Shown one piece after another: positions 54,321 to 63,397 of a DNA stretch of 64,000 nt. How positions within the stretch are numbered: the first letter of the stretch is position 1; each line of letters begins with the position of its first letter. The notes under the pieces were generated by a model that was not told where the DNA came from, did not search any database, and worked only from the letters and a program-made list of their open reading frames with translations. A program made the translations under genes and the position numbers. This DNA comes from Rhizobium giardinii bv. giardinii H152 (GTDB lineage: Bacteria > Pseudomonadota > Alphaproteobacteria > Rhizobiales > Rhizobiaceae). The stretch covers positions 124,188 to 188,187 of the forward strand of contig NZ_KB902580.1 in assembly GCF_000379605.1 (NCBI RefSeq), given 5' to 3'.

Positions 54321-54392
54321 ATCTGCTCCTGCATGTGCGCCGCGAGCGGCTGCGTTTGATGGAGCGATATTGGCTGGTTACCGTCTTACCAA

Positions 54393-54423
54393 CAATTGCA
54401 GCAATCGTTTCGATTTAATTGCA
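54393..54423. promoter_or_regulatory. Paired AATTGC motif upstream of doxX-MFS
   Basis: AATTGCA at 54393 and AATTGCAA at 54416 start exactly 23 bases apart. The same pair with the same spacing occurs at 57696/57719 and 60355/60378. Likely operator of a shared regulator. Confidence 0.6.
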
Positions 54424-54482
54424 AAATGGGCAATTATGGAGTGATTGCTCGGGTGACTGGATGCCACCCGAGCTAAGGCTCG

Positions 54483-56465
54483 TCAGACGGCCCAGCAGGA
54501 GCAGCCGAGAGCGCCGAAGAATCCCTTGAGGTCGGCGATCGGAAGCTTGGATGTCCAAGCTCCGGCATGGTCGTGGCCATGCACGCCACAATCGCTGGCA
54601 CATCCGCATGTGGAGATCGCCGTGCGGCGCAAGGATCGAGCGCCCGCGCCCTCCGGTTCGCCCCAGGCCGCGTAGCCGCCGAACTTGCGTACGGGAGACC
54701 AGTCGGGCATCGCGGGCGGGATGTCGTTCTCGTCGAGTGTCTTGAAGTCGCCTGCGCCATAGACGATCTTGCCACCGACCATGGTCAGTTCCGAGGTGAG
54801 GAACGAAATCTCGTCCTCGGCGCAGGAGAAGAAGTCCTTGTCCGGCACCACCAGATCGGCGAACTGGCCCTTCTCGATGCGGCCCTTCTTGCCTTCTTCA
54901 TTGGAGAACCACGTGACCTTTTCGGTCCACATGCGCAGCGCGGTCTCCCGGTCGAGGCAGTTGGCTCGCGGATAGAGTTGCATTCCGCCGACAGTCTTGC
55001 CGGTGACCATCCACGACAGCGAAACCCACGGATTGTAGGAAGCAACGCGCGTCGCATCACTGCCTGCGGAGACATTCACACCCTTGTCGAGCATGCGGCG
55101 GATCGGCGGCGTAGCCTCGGCCACGCCGTGACCGTATCGCTCAACGAAGTATTCGCCCTGGTAGGCCATCCGGTGCTGCGTGGCGATGCCGCCACCGAGT
55201 GCGGCGATGCGGTCGATCGAGCGATCCGAGATGGTTTCGGCATGGTCGAAGAACCAGTTCAGTCCTTCGAGCGGAATGTCCTTGTTGACCTTCTCGAATA
55301 CATCGAGGGCGCGGGAGATGGTCTCGTCATAAGTGGCATGCATGCGCCAGGGCCAGCGGTTCTCGGCGAGAACCCTGACGACCTCTTCCAGCTCGCCTTC
55401 CATTTCCGGGGCCATTTCCGGACGGGGCTGGCGGAAATCCTCGAAGTCGGCAGCCGAGAAGACGAGCATCTCACCGGCACCGTTGTGGCGGAAGTAGTCG
55501 TTGCCCTGCTTGTATTTGACCGACTGCGTCCAGTTCAGGAAGTCCTGTTTCTCTTCCTTGGGCTTCTGGGTGAAGAGGTTGTAGGCCAGACGCACCGTCA
55601 TCTGATTGTTATCGGAGAGATTCTGGATGACCTCGTAGTCGTCTGGATAGTTCTGGAAGCCCCCGCCCGCATCGATCACGCCTGTCACGCCGAGGCGGTT
55701 CAGTTCGCGCATGAAGTGGCGGGTCGAGTTTACCTGATAGTCCAGAGGAAGCTTGGGCCCCTTGGCGAGCGTCGAATAGAGAATGCCTGCATTGGGCTTG
55801 GCGAGCAGCATGCCAGTCGGATTGCCATTGGCATCACGGGTGATTTCACCACTCGGCGGGTTCGGCGTATCGCGGGTGTAGCCGACGGCGCGCAGCGCCG
55901 CGCCATTCAGGAGTGCCCGATCGTAGAGATGCAACAGGAAGACCGGGGTATCGGGAGCGATCGCATTGATCTCCTCGATCGTCGGCAGGCGCTTTTCGGC
56001 GAACTGATGTTCAGTGAACCCCCCGACGACGCGCACCCATTGCGGCGCGGGCGTAATCGCCACCTGGCGCTTCAGCATGTCCATCGCATCGGCGAGCGAC
56101 CGAACGCCGTCCCAGCGCAGTTCCATGTTGTAGTTCAGGCCGCCGCGCACGACGTGAGTGTGGTTGTCGATCAGACCCGGCAGGACGCGCTTGCCCCTGA
56201 GGTCGACGATCTTCGTGTTGGCACCAGCCAGAGCCATAATCTCGCTGTCGGATCCGACTTCGAGAAACAGGCCATCCTTGATGGCGATCGCCGTGGCGTT
56301 CGGATTGGTCCGGTCGAGGGTCGTCACGCGGCCGTTGTGGAGGATCAGGTCGGGATGCATGGTGTCTACTCCGGTCTGGTTGGGATCGTCGGCTTTCGCC
56401 GGGGAGAAGAGGTTCGAGAACGCCAGGCTCGACGCGCCCCCAAGAAAGGATCGACGAGTCGTCAT
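54483..56465 (-). CDS. Tat-exported YtcJ-like amidohydrolase with Cys/His-rich tail
   Basis: A 660-aa metal-dependent hydrolase. A twin-arginine signal (MTTRRSFLGGASS) shows export in folded form. The amidohydrolase-3 domain has DLILHNGRVTTLD, PGLIDNHTHVVRGG (metal-binding HxH), WRMHATYDETISRALDVFE, WFFDHAETISD and NVSAGSDATRVASYNPW (metal Asp). The last 45 residues are unusual: CGCASDCGVHGHDHAG and a final CSCWAV, rich in Cys and His. ATG 56465 shares one base with the xapX stop and follows GGAGCGGAG. Substrate unknown. Confidence 0.88.
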   Translation of the reverse strand: MTTRRSFLGGASSLAFSNLFSPAKADDPNQTGVDTMHPDLILHNGRVTTLDRTNPNATAIAIKDGLFLEVGSDSEIMALAGANTKIVDLRGKRVLPGLIDNHTHVVRGGLNYNMELRWDGVRSLADAMDMLKRQVAITPAPQWVRVVGGFTEHQFAEKRLPTIEEINAIAPDTPVFLLHLYDRALLNGAALRAVGYTRDTPNPPSGEITRDANGNPTGMLLAKPNAGILYSTLAKGPKLPLDYQVNSTRHFMRELNRLGVTGVIDAGGGFQNYPDDYEVIQNLSDNNQMTVRLAYNLFTQKPKEEKQDFLNWTQSVKYKQGNDYFRHNGAGEMLVFSAADFEDFRQPRPEMAPEMEGELEEVVRVLAENRWPWRMHATYDETISRALDVFEKVNKDIPLEGLNWFFDHAETISDRSIDRIAALGGGIATQHRMAYQGEYFVERYGHGVAEATPPIRRMLDKGVNVSAGSDATRVASYNPWVSLSWMVTGKTVGGMQLYPRANCLDRETALRMWTEKVTWFSNEEGKKGRIEKGQFADLVVPDKDFFSCAEDEISFLTSELTMVGGKIVYGAGDFKTLDENDIPPAMPDWSPVRKFGGYAAWGEPEGAGARSLRRTAISTCGCASDCGVHGHDHAGAWTSKLPIADLKGFFGALGCSCWAV

Positions 56466-56752
56466 CAACTCCGCTCCCCCGCTTTCGCCTCCGCCTGATG
56501 GGCGAGGTCGATAAGATCGCCGCCCTTAGGCAGGTGGCCGAACATGTGCGGCTTAATCTGATGAAGCCATGAAATGGCTGCTGGCTCCCTGCTCCACAAG
56601 GTCTTTGCGAAAGGGATGATCTGTTCACCGACGAGAATGCCGAGAAGGCCGACCAAGGCGATGACAGGCGGAGCCGGCGAGCGGACGTTCAGGAGGCTGT
56701 AGACGATGCCCACAAGCAGACCTGCACCGAGAGAAAGAAGATAGATTTTCAC
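56465..56752 (-). CDS. XapX-domain (DUF1427) membrane protein
   Basis: A 95-aa protein. Two hydrophobic helices (LLSLGAGLLVGIVYSLLNVR and APPVIALVGLLGILVGEQI) form the XapX domain; a soluble tail follows with a histidine-containing IKPHMFGHLPKGGD. The domain is often found beside amidohydrolases and isochorismatase-like hydrolases, as here. It lies between them and overlaps the amidohydrolase start by one base. Confidence 0.85.
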   Translation of the reverse strand: MKIYLLSLGAGLLVGIVYSLLNVRSPAPPVIALVGLLGILVGEQIIPFAKTLWSREPAAISWLHQIKPHMFGHLPKGGDLIDLAHQAEAKAGERS

Positions 56753-56776
56753 GGGATGCCCTCCACGGTTAGAGAA

Positions 56777-56808
56777 AGGCCGCTCCGACCGGGTTATCGG
56801 AGCGGCCT
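56777..56808 (-). terminator. Rho-independent-like terminator after the isochorismatase gene
   Basis: A perfect 12-pair stem (AGGCCGCTCCGA / TCGGAGCGGCCT) with an eight-base loop lies 11 bases after the stop, read on the minus strand and followed by TTTCTCT. It would limit read-through into xapX and the amidohydrolase gene, or cause unequal expression. Confidence 0.75.
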
Positions 56809-56818
56809 GATCAGGCCC

Positions 56819-57508
56819 TTACTTGGCGGGGTTCGGGCCGATGCGCTTGCCGTGCTTGACGCGTTCCTCTGCGCCGTGAACCATCGTATAGGCGTAGTCG
56901 ACGCCCATGCCGTATGCGCCGGAATGCTCCTTCACGAGGGTGGTGACAGCATCGTAGGTTTCCCTGCGAGCCCAGTCGCGCTGCCACTCGAGCAGCACCT
57001 GCTGCCAGGTGACCGGGATCACGCCTGCCTGAACCATCCGGTCCATCGCGTATTTGTGTGCGTCGGAAGACGTGCCGCCGGAAGCATCCGCGACCATGTA
57101 GATCTCATAATCCGGAACATCATGCAGGGCCGAGAGTGCGAAGGTGGTGTTGCAGACCTCGGTCCAGAGACCGGAGACGACGATCTTCTTGCGGCCCTCG
57201 GCGGCGATCTTCGCCAGCGCGTCACGGACGTTCTGGTCGTCCCAGGAGTTCATCGAGCTGCGCTCGAGAATATCGTTCTCCGGGTAGACGGCAAGCAATT
57301 CCGGAAAGGTGTTGCCCGAGAAGGATTGCGTCTCAACCGTGGTGATCGTGGTGGGGACGTTGAAGATCTTGGCGGCCTTGGCGAGGCCGACGACATTGTT
57401 CTTCAGTACCTGGCGATCGATCGACTGGACGCCGAACGCCATCTGCGGCTGCTGGTCGATGAAGATGAGCTGGCTGTTCGCGGGGGTCAGGACTTCGAGC
57501 TTGGACAT
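56819..57508 (-). CDS. Isochorismatase-family cysteine hydrolase (YcaC-like)
   Basis: A 229-aa hydrolase. Catalytic Asp lies in LIFIDQQPQMAF (near residue 18) and the catalytic Cys in SGLWTEVCNTTFAL (near residue 118), with the preceding AEGRKKIVVSG giving the usual order. No signal peptide, so cytoplasmic. The YcaC branch often acts on amides or nitriles of unknown identity. ATG 57508 follows GAGGAA. An AATTGC pair lies about 190 bases upstream and a strong terminator follows. Confidence 0.88.
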   Translation of the reverse strand: MSKLEVLTPANSQLIFIDQQPQMAFGVQSIDRQVLKNNVVGLAKAAKIFNVPTTITTVETQSFSGNTFPELLAVYPENDILERSSMNSWDDQNVRDALAKIAAEGRKKIVVSGLWTEVCNTTFALSALHDVPDYEIYMVADASGGTSSDAHKYAMDRMVQAGVIPVTWQQVLLEWQRDWARRETYDAVTTLVKEHSGAYGMGVDYAYTMVHGAEERVKHGKRIGPNPAK

Positions 57509-58259
57509 GGGTCAATTCCTCTTCGGTTGTTGGACCGCGAATGCGGCGGGTTATAAACTGGGCAGGGCCTGTCGGACGGACCACCATGTCCTGGAACACG
57601 GCTCATAAGGCCCTGAGTATGTCGAAACCGATGCTTTCATTCACTCGTTGCCTCGGCTGCTGGAAGGAAACGTAGTGTGATTTGCGCTTGTGCAAAATTG
57701 CAATATTAATTGCGAATGAATTGCCTTTATCGCAATAATTACCCTGAAGTTCGGTTTACCTGCGGACGTCGCACGAGGCTGCGCTGCGCGACCATTCGGT
57801 CCAAAATTTACCCGAGAAAATTTCATTCGGACAGGCGGCCCTGAGGTAGTTTGCAGTGTCGCTGTTCACGCTATTCGGCGTGGAGCGATTTGGCTGACTT
57901 CGGTTGGGGCGAGACAGCCCGTGGAGAACAGGAGAGCGGTGTGAGCCGCGAAATGCTTGGCAGCCTGCCATTAAGCAATGACGCGACTAGATGGTGAGTA
58001 CGCTGTACGCGCAGGGGTTCCATATCGCGATTATTTTGTCTTCTGCTTACTCTCAACAGCCGTTGCTCCAAATTAATAGGTCGATTTATGCCGAGCCAGG
58101 AGACGAGCGCCATGTCACGGCCCACTCCTATACAGGATAGGGCCATCACCCACTCCGCGCTGTCCGACGGATCAAATCAGCCGTGGGAAATATCTTCAAA
58201 CGAGAGAGGGGAGAAGCCCGTCTTTGTGGAGTAACTATCCATGGATATGGACAAAGCCA
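57509..58259. other. Intergenic stretch of about 750 bases
   Basis: No gene is supported here. The 57690-57740 part carries the AATTGC motifs and is AT-rich, as expected for the isochorismatase promoter. The remainder has small open frames without family or ribosome site. Confidence 0.45.
57696..57725. promoter_or_regulatory. Paired AATTGC motif upstream of the isochorismatase gene
   Basis: AATTGCAA at 57696 and AATTGCC at 57719 start exactly 23 bases apart, with a further AATTGCGA at 57708. The same spacing occurs before doxX and the MhqO-like gene. Likely operator. Confidence 0.6.
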
Positions 58260-59177
58260 CTAGAGTGTCCCGGTACCATCGTCGTAGGCAGAAAACACGC
58301 CCGCAACCCAGTCTGCAAAGACCTGACACTTAACGCTCGGAAACCGGCCCGCTGGCCTTACTATGTGAACAGGATAACGTGGTGGCGCCCAATCGTTCAT
58401 GATTGGGATCAGAGCGCCACGAGCGATATGGGGCCTTGCCAAGAATTCAAATGTCTGCCCGATACCCAGTCCTGCTAATATTCCATGCAAATGCGCCGTC
58501 GCATCACTGGTGGAGAGCTTGATGGGGTTGTAGATCTCTATTTTCTCGTCGCCTTTAATCAGTCGAACGGGTGCAGCTTTCAGACTGCGCGCAAAAAAGT
58601 ACTGCACGAAAATATGATCCCGCTGCAGATCCGATGGCGAAGCTGGCACGCCGTGTTTTTCGAGGTACCACGGGGTTGCGCAGGTCACTATCTCAACGCT
58701 GCATAACTTCCTCGCAACAAGAGATGCATTGGGCAGATCGCCGGCACGAATGACGCAGTCTATGCCCTCTTCGACGATGTCGGCCTGGCGTTCTGTTACA
58801 CCAAGATGCAACTCGATCTCTGGATAGAGCGCGTAAAACTCTGGCAACCGAGGGATCAGAATCGCATTCGCGAAGGTCCCTCCTACGTCAACCCGAAGTT
58901 TTCCCCTGGTGGCTAGGCGCCCACGGGTCGCCTCATTGTTCATTTCGTCGAAATCGGCGATCAGGCGAATGGCGCGCTCGTAATAAGCAACTCCCTCAGG
59001 TGTCACGGTGACTGAACGTGTCGTGCGTTCGAGCAGTTTGAGGCTCAAGCTTGCCTCGAGATCCTGAACAAGCTTACTCACGGTCGACCGCGGTGCACCC
59101 ATTGTGTCTGCAGCCTTTGCAAAGGATCCAGCCTCGACGACGCGAACAAAGGCTCTGATCGCTCCCAATTGATCCAT
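58260..59177 (-). CDS. LysR-family transcriptional regulator (AaeR/DmlR-like)
   Basis: A 305-aa LysR regulator. The winged helix reads GSFAKAADTMGAPRSTVSKLV (residues about 20-40), and the effector domain carries NEATRGRLATRGKLRVDVGG and FAPRSTV-type features of the large CrgA/DmlR subgroup. ATG 59177 lies six bases after GGAGAG; ATG 59183 would leave no spacing. It is followed by no obvious target on its own strand and lies between the isochorismatase and MhqO-like genes. Confidence 0.88.
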   Translation of the reverse strand: MDQLGAIRAFVRVVEAGSFAKAADTMGAPRSTVSKLVQDLEASLSLKLLERTTRSVTVTPEGVAYYERAIRLIADFDEMNNEATRGRLATRGKLRVDVGGTFANAILIPRLPEFYALYPEIELHLGVTERQADIVEEGIDCVIRAGDLPNASLVARKLCSVEIVTCATPWYLEKHGVPASPSDLQRDHIFVQYFFARSLKAAPVRLIKGDEKIEIYNPIKLSTSDATAHLHGILAGLGIGQTFEFLARPHIARGALIPIMNDWAPPRYPVHIVRPAGRFPSVKCQVFADWVAGVFSAYDDGTGTL

Positions 59178-59351
59178 TGTCATCTCTCCATCGAAACTTA
59201 TGGGTGCGAATGCCTTGGGGCTCAGTTATCGACATCAGTTGCAAAGGGCATCAGGCGTAGTCGAATGTTTGAAGATCTTCCCTGGAAAACCCGGGGTGCG
59301 ACCGGGTAGACATGCGCCGTCCAAAATTCGAAATGCCATCAGTTGTGATTG

Positions 59352-60284
59352 TCAGGCAGCCAATGGCTCGAGATTTGCCTGGATCTGATCGCGGAAAGCT
59401 TCATATCGGCCCGGTAGCTTGAGCGTTTCCCCAAGGTGAGCCGTGTCTTCGTCGCGATTGAAGCCCGGCTCATTGGTGGCGACTTCGAACAAAATGCCAC
59501 CCGGCGTGCGGAAGTAGATCGCCCAGAAATAGTCGCGGTCGATGACGGGCGTGACCTGATACCCGGTATCCATCAGCGCTTTGCGCACCTCAAGCTGCTT
59601 CTCTCGGTTGTCGACAGCAAACGCGATATGGTGGACCGAACCCGCGCCCTGACGGGCAAAAGGCGTCTTCGGCAGCGCTGCAAGATCGATCGTGTCAGCT
59701 CCGTTTCCGTTTGGAATGATGAAGCGAGTCACGTCACCCTCCTTTTCGGCGCGCTGGTACCCCATGAAGCCGAGCAGTTCTTCCGTTGCAGCCGTATCAT
59801 GCAGACTGAAGCGAGCGCCGGCGAAACCGCGGATGGCCGCATCGTCGGGAATTCCATCTGCCAGCCATGGCGCGCGGTTGTCGTCGGCGGACTCAATGAG
59901 CGCAAGACCGTCGCCATCTGGGCCCATGAAGCAAAGACGGTTGGCGCCGAAGGCGGTGTCCGTTTCCAGCCCCCCGACACCCTGAGCGGTGAAGCGATCC
60001 TGCCAGAACTTCAACGAACCCTTCGGCACGGAGAACTGTGTTTCACCGACCTCCCCCACGCCTGGACGCCCCAGCATCATGTTCGGGAACGGGAAGTAAG
60101 TCATGACCGTCCCGGCTGAGCCGTTCTCGTTGCCGTAATACAGGTGATAGACGCTCGGATCGTCTAAGTTGACCGTCTGCTTGACGCGGCGCAGGCCCAG
60201 CGTGTCGGTGAAGAAGCGATTGTTCTGTCGTGCATCCGATGCCATGGAGGTCACGTGATGCAGTCCCCTGATATCCTTGATCAT
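59352..60284 (-). CDS. MhqO-like ring-cleaving dioxygenase (VOC superfamily)
   Basis: A 310-aa two-module vicinal-oxygen-chelate protein. The first module opens GLHHVTSMASDARQNNRFF and LRRVKQTVNLDDPSVYHLYY; the second has VHHIAFAVDNREKQ and GGILFEVATNEPGF, giving the His/His/Glu metal pattern. These blocks match MhqO/MhqA-type dioxygenases of quinone and catechol stress. ATG 60284 follows AAAGG; an ATG five codons upstream is weaker. It is divergent from a LysR gene, and a pair of AATTGC motifs lies between them. Confidence 0.85.
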   Translation of the reverse strand: MIKDIRGLHHVTSMASDARQNNRFFTDTLGLRRVKQTVNLDDPSVYHLYYGNENGSAGTVMTYFPFPNMMLGRPGVGEVGETQFSVPKGSLKFWQDRFTAQGVGGLETDTAFGANRLCFMGPDGDGLALIESADDNRAPWLADGIPDDAAIRGFAGARFSLHDTAATEELLGFMGYQRAEKEGDVTRFIIPNGNGADTIDLAALPKTPFARQGAGSVHHIAFAVDNREKQLEVRKALMDTGYQVTPVIDRDYFWAIYFRTPGGILFEVATNEPGFNRDEDTAHLGETLKLPGRYEAFRDQIQANLEPLAA

Positions 60285-60353
60285 GTCGATGCCTTTCATC
60301 GGGCGTTGGTACTCATGTGTTGATATGAATTTAGGCTGGTTGATCCTCGTCGA

Positions 60354-60385
60354 GAATTGCAATATTTCTTGGGATTGAATTGCAA
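60354..60385. promoter_or_regulatory. Paired GAATTGCAA motif between MhqO-like gene and LysR
   Basis: GAATTGCAA occurs at 60354-60362 and 60377-60385, exactly 23 bases apart, in the divergent control region. The repeat has a TTGCAA palindromic core. The same spacing is seen before doxX and the isochorismatase gene. Confidence 0.65.
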
Positions 60386-60401
60386 ATTCTGAAACAATGA
60401 T

Positions 60402-61301
60402 ATGAACGACTACAAGGCCCTCCGAACCTTCCTCCTTGCTGCCGAGAAGCGGAACTTCGCCCAGGTAGCCCGCGAAATGGACATGACACCCGCAGCCGTT
60501 ACGCGTGCCATCGCCGCGCTCGAGGCAGAACTCGGCGTGCAACTCTTTGTGCGCACCACGAGGCAGGTTTCCCTGACGACCGATGGCGCGATCTTTGCCG
60601 CGCAGATCCAGCCTGCGGTGAAGACGCTCGAAGACGCGCGACGCGAGGTGATGAACGCGCACAAGGCTGACGAGGGCCGTCTCCGGATCAGCGCGCCGAC
60701 GTGGTTCGGCAAGGCCGTGCTGCCGCCGATCCTTTCAGGGTTCAAGGAACGATATCCGAAGATGAGCTTCGAGATCTCGCTGTCTGATGGATTGGTGAAC
60801 ATCGTGGACGACGACTACGATCTGGCGATCCGCATCTCATCCCAGCCGTCCGACAAGTTCACGATCTGGCGCAAGATCCGCGTCGTGCCTCGGATACTTA
60901 TCGCGGCGCCCGGGAGCAGGTTCGTTGAAATGCAGCACCCGAATGAACTGACACCTGACGACTGCCTCGCCTATAGCGGTGAGAGCCGGCGCGAGAACTG
61001 GGTGCTGTCGGATGGTGGATCGAGCATGACGATTTCGGCAGGTCGAGCCTTCAGCGCCAATAGTGGCGAGGTTCTGGCGGACATGGCCGCCGACGGTGCG
61101 GGCGTTGCCATGCTTCCGGGGTTTCACATCGCCGAACACCTGCGCACCGGACGCCTGGTACAGGTCTTTAAAGGATGGGCACCCCCAGAGTTGTGGCTGA
61201 CGCTTTATTATCCCCCATATCAGACCCTGCCCCCCCGGATCGCATCCTTCTCGAAGTTCTTCGAAGAGCAGGTCCCGGCGCACATGGTCATGCTGGATTG
61301 A
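60402..61301 (+). CDS. LysR-family transcriptional regulator, candidate regulon controller
   Basis: A 299-aa LysR regulator. The winged helix (FAQVAREMDMTPAAVTRAIAAL) is near residues 18-40, followed by LFVRTTRQVSLTTDG and an effector domain from about residue 90. It is divergent from the MhqO-like dioxygenase with a shared 117-base control region holding the GAATTGCAA pair, the classic LysR arrangement. The same motif upstream of two other operons makes it the best candidate to control all three. It has a poor ribosome site before ATG 60402. Confidence 0.9.
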   Translation: MNDYKALRTFLLAAEKRNFAQVAREMDMTPAAVTRAIAALEAELGVQLFVRTTRQVSLTTDGAIFAAQIQPAVKTLEDARREVMNAHKADEGRLRISAPTWFGKAVLPPILSGFKERYPKMSFEISLSDGLVNIVDDDYDLAIRISSQPSDKFTIWRKIRVVPRILIAAPGSRFVEMQHPNELTPDDCLAYSGESRRENWVLSDGGSSMTISAGRAFSANSGEVLADMAADGAGVAMLPGFHIAEHLRTGRLVQVFKGWAPPELWLTLYYPPYQTLPPRIASFSKFFEEQVPAHMVMLD

Positions 61302-61732
61302 CGCTCAGTTAGGACGACAACCTGAGGCTGCTTTCTTTGCCTTGATCCGCTCGGTCCCGAGCGCCTGCAGATAACCAGAGGTTTCGGTTTCGGATCCCCT
61401 CGGCCTCAAGATCAACGATCGTTTTGAGCAGATATTGCGCGCCGATCCGCCGGTTGTTCGCTGGTTGCCCGCCAACGTTCGATCCTCAGCGAAAACGATC
61501 GGTGCCATCCATATGCGGATGCTCACCTTTGGGCTGTCGGCTTGAACTCAGGATTCCGGATAAACCAAACGCGAAGATCCAAATCGGTTCGCAACCTACC
61601 TCTCGTTCAACCCTGTCGACGAGACAGTCAAGTCCCCTCGGAGAGGTGTCCAGCCCGGTTCTGGGCCATCGTCCAGGACGTCTCGCACCGTCAGGGCAAC
61701 AAGCTCTGGGGTCAACAGCATCATGGTCCCGT
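61302..61732. other. Stretch with gene scraps, no supported gene
   Basis: About 430 bases. A minus-strand stretch (61308-61440) reads QYLLKTIVDLEAEGIRNRNL and looks coding-like but has no start and is not recognised. Other frames are short. Probably debris connected with the broken gene that follows. Confidence 0.35.
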
Positions 61733-62391
61733 TCAGAAATTCGTTCTGTGTTCAATAAAAGATCGGAGCCGCGATCGCCTGGCGAGCAGTCGCGTCTCCC
61801 CGACGCGAGTGCGACGCCGATCGACGGGAACGGTTTTCGGGCCGAGATTGGTGGCCGCGAGATGGGCGCCTGACGTGACGCGGCCTAGCGCAGAATCGAC
61901 GCGGCCAACAACCGGCCGAGTCAGGGTGCGTTGCTGCCGCACCGACAATTCGTTCCAGGCATCGAGGGCGACGACCGCCAGCAGCACCACCGGCAAGTCT
62001 TCGGTCTGTCGCAACACGCCCCGCCATTCGTCCAGCCGCCCGTCCTCGTCCCAGTCGAGATCGTAACCCCCACCCACGAGCTGACGAGATCATCGGATCC
62101 TTCTCTCGCGATGCCGCCGCGCCCGTGCCTTGTTGCGTTCTCGATCGCCGCCTCCGACCGGGCGAGCACAGCATCGATAGCGGCATAGTCGACACCGGGA
62201 GGAGTTTGGCCGACATCGGCATCATCATCATCATCATCGCCCTCCCCTTGCGGCTCGATCATGGCCTTGCGTTCGGCGCGCCCGCTCTCCGCCTCGTCAG
62301 AGTCGCCCGACGTGATCTCCGAAGTCTCCCGCAGCGTACGAACGCCGTCGGCGGCCGGAACAATTGTGGCAACTTTGAGTTCAATCGACAT
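61733..62391 (-). pseudogene. DUF1612-like rhizobial plasmid protein remnant (RHE_PE00001 type)
   Basis: Minus-strand frames combine into part of a protein family common on rhizobial plasmids. The first piece has ELKVATIVPAADGVRTLRE, a poly-Asp run near 62230 and PGVDYAAIDAVLARSEAAIE. A frameshift near 62080 leads to [20 protein letters not shown] and [20 protein letters not shown]. Then [20 protein letters not shown] and a degraded tail. Neither the true N-terminus nor the C-terminal helix-turn-helix is visible. Family assignment is from memory of the conserved blocks. Confidence 0.65.
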
Positions 62392-62424
62392 CACGAGCAT
62401 GTGACTGCGAAAAGGACCGAAGCA

Positions 62425-63333
62425 ATGACCACTCCTATCTCGACAAATCTCCCCCACGACACGGCGTACGGTGTCGCCTCTTCAGCGACCTCCGCCCTCA
62501 ACAAGGTTTCATGGGGAGCGATCTTCGCTGGCGTGGCGATCGCGCTCAGCACCCAGTTCCTGCTGAACCTTCTTGGCGTCGGCATCGGTGCGGCTGTCCT
62601 TGATCCGGCGACATACGACAACCCTGAGGCCAGCACTTTCTCGATCGCGGGCGGAATGTGGTTTGTCATCGCAGGCATCATCGCATCGTTTGCCGGTGGA
62701 TACGTCGCAAGCCGACTGTCCGGCCGCCCCAGCAATTCGACGGGCGGATACCAGGGGGTCACTTCATGGGCCGTCACGACACTCATCGTCCTTTATCTTC
62801 TGACCACATCCGTCGGCGCGCTCGTTGGTGGCGCATTCAGTGGTCTTTCGTCCGTCGTCAGTGGCGTCGGTTCGACGGCCGCTACGGCGGTGACGGCAGC
62901 AGCGCCAGCGATCGCCAACTCGACCAACCCGATGGGCGGGATCGAGCAGCAAATCCGTTCAACGACGGGCAACGATCCGCAGGCTCTTCAGAATGCGGCT
63001 GTGTCGGCGATGCAGGCAGTCGTGATGAGTGATGAGGCAACGGCCGAAGACGCCCGCAACCGCGCGGCCGACGCCATCGCGAAGGCGCAGAGCATTCCGG
63101 TCGATCAGGCGCGCACCCAGGTCGACCAATATGAAAAGACCTATCGTGACAACGTGGCGGCAGCCAAGCAGAAGGCGATTGATGCGGCACAGGCAGCAAC
63201 CGCAGCGGTCTCTGCCGGAGCCATTCTCGGCTTCCTTGCGCTGGTGCTCGGCGCGATCGCAGCGTGGTTCGGCGGCGTCTACGGCACAAAGCGTGCGCTT
63301 GTCATCGACGTCTCCGATCGTCGCATCTCGTAA
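62425..63333 (+). CDS. PhnA-like membrane protein
   Basis: A 302-aa membrane protein. Hydrophobic helices near residues 28-55 (WGAIFAGVAIALSTQFLLNL), 75-95, 115-140 and 260-285 flank a helical, Ala/Gln/Asp-rich soluble middle (about 165-255) that could be a coiled coil. Rhizobial homologues are annotated PhnA-like, though they have no link to phosphonate use that the sequence shows. ATG 62425 follows AAAGGA; the frame extends far upstream without reason. A strong hairpin follows its stop. Role unknown. Confidence 0.75.
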   Translation: MTTPISTNLPHDTAYGVASSATSALNKVSWGAIFAGVAIALSTQFLLNLLGVGIGAAVLDPATYDNPEASTFSIAGGMWFVIAGIIASFAGGYVASRLSGRPSNSTGGYQGVTSWAVTTLIVLYLLTTSVGALVGGAFSGLSSVVSGVGSTAATAVTAAAPAIANSTNPMGGIEQQIRSTTGNDPQALQNAAVSAMQAVVMSDEATAEDARNRAADAIAKAQSIPVDQARTQVDQYEKTYRDNVAAAKQKAIDAAQAATAAVSAGAILGFLALVLGAIAAWFGGVYGTKRALVIDVSDRRIS

Positions 63334-63338
63334 CAACC

Positions 63339-63363
63339 GGCCGCCGGCATTGTGCCGGCGGCC
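63339..63363 (+). terminator. Hairpin after the PhnA-like gene
   Basis: GGCCGCCGGCA and TGCCGGCGGCC form a perfect 11-pair stem with loop TTG, six bases after the stop. The T-run is missing, but the position fits a terminator. Confidence 0.65.
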
Positions 63364-63397
63364 CCTCCAGAAAGAATAGCCGAATCCAAAAAGCTCG

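Noticed and set aside
54567..56498. A 643-aa open frame on the plus strand opposite the amidohydrolase gene
   Set aside because: It is the antisense shadow of a well-conserved amidohydrolase in GC-rich DNA; no domain or ribosome site supports it.
57871..58149. A 92-aa minus-strand frame downstream of the LysR gene
   Set aside because: No recognisable family or ribosome site; it lies in a gap with other small random frames.
59352..60662. A longer form of the MhqO-like protein starting at 60662
   Set aside because: The extra residues overlap the divergent LysR gene and are not conserved in the VOC family.
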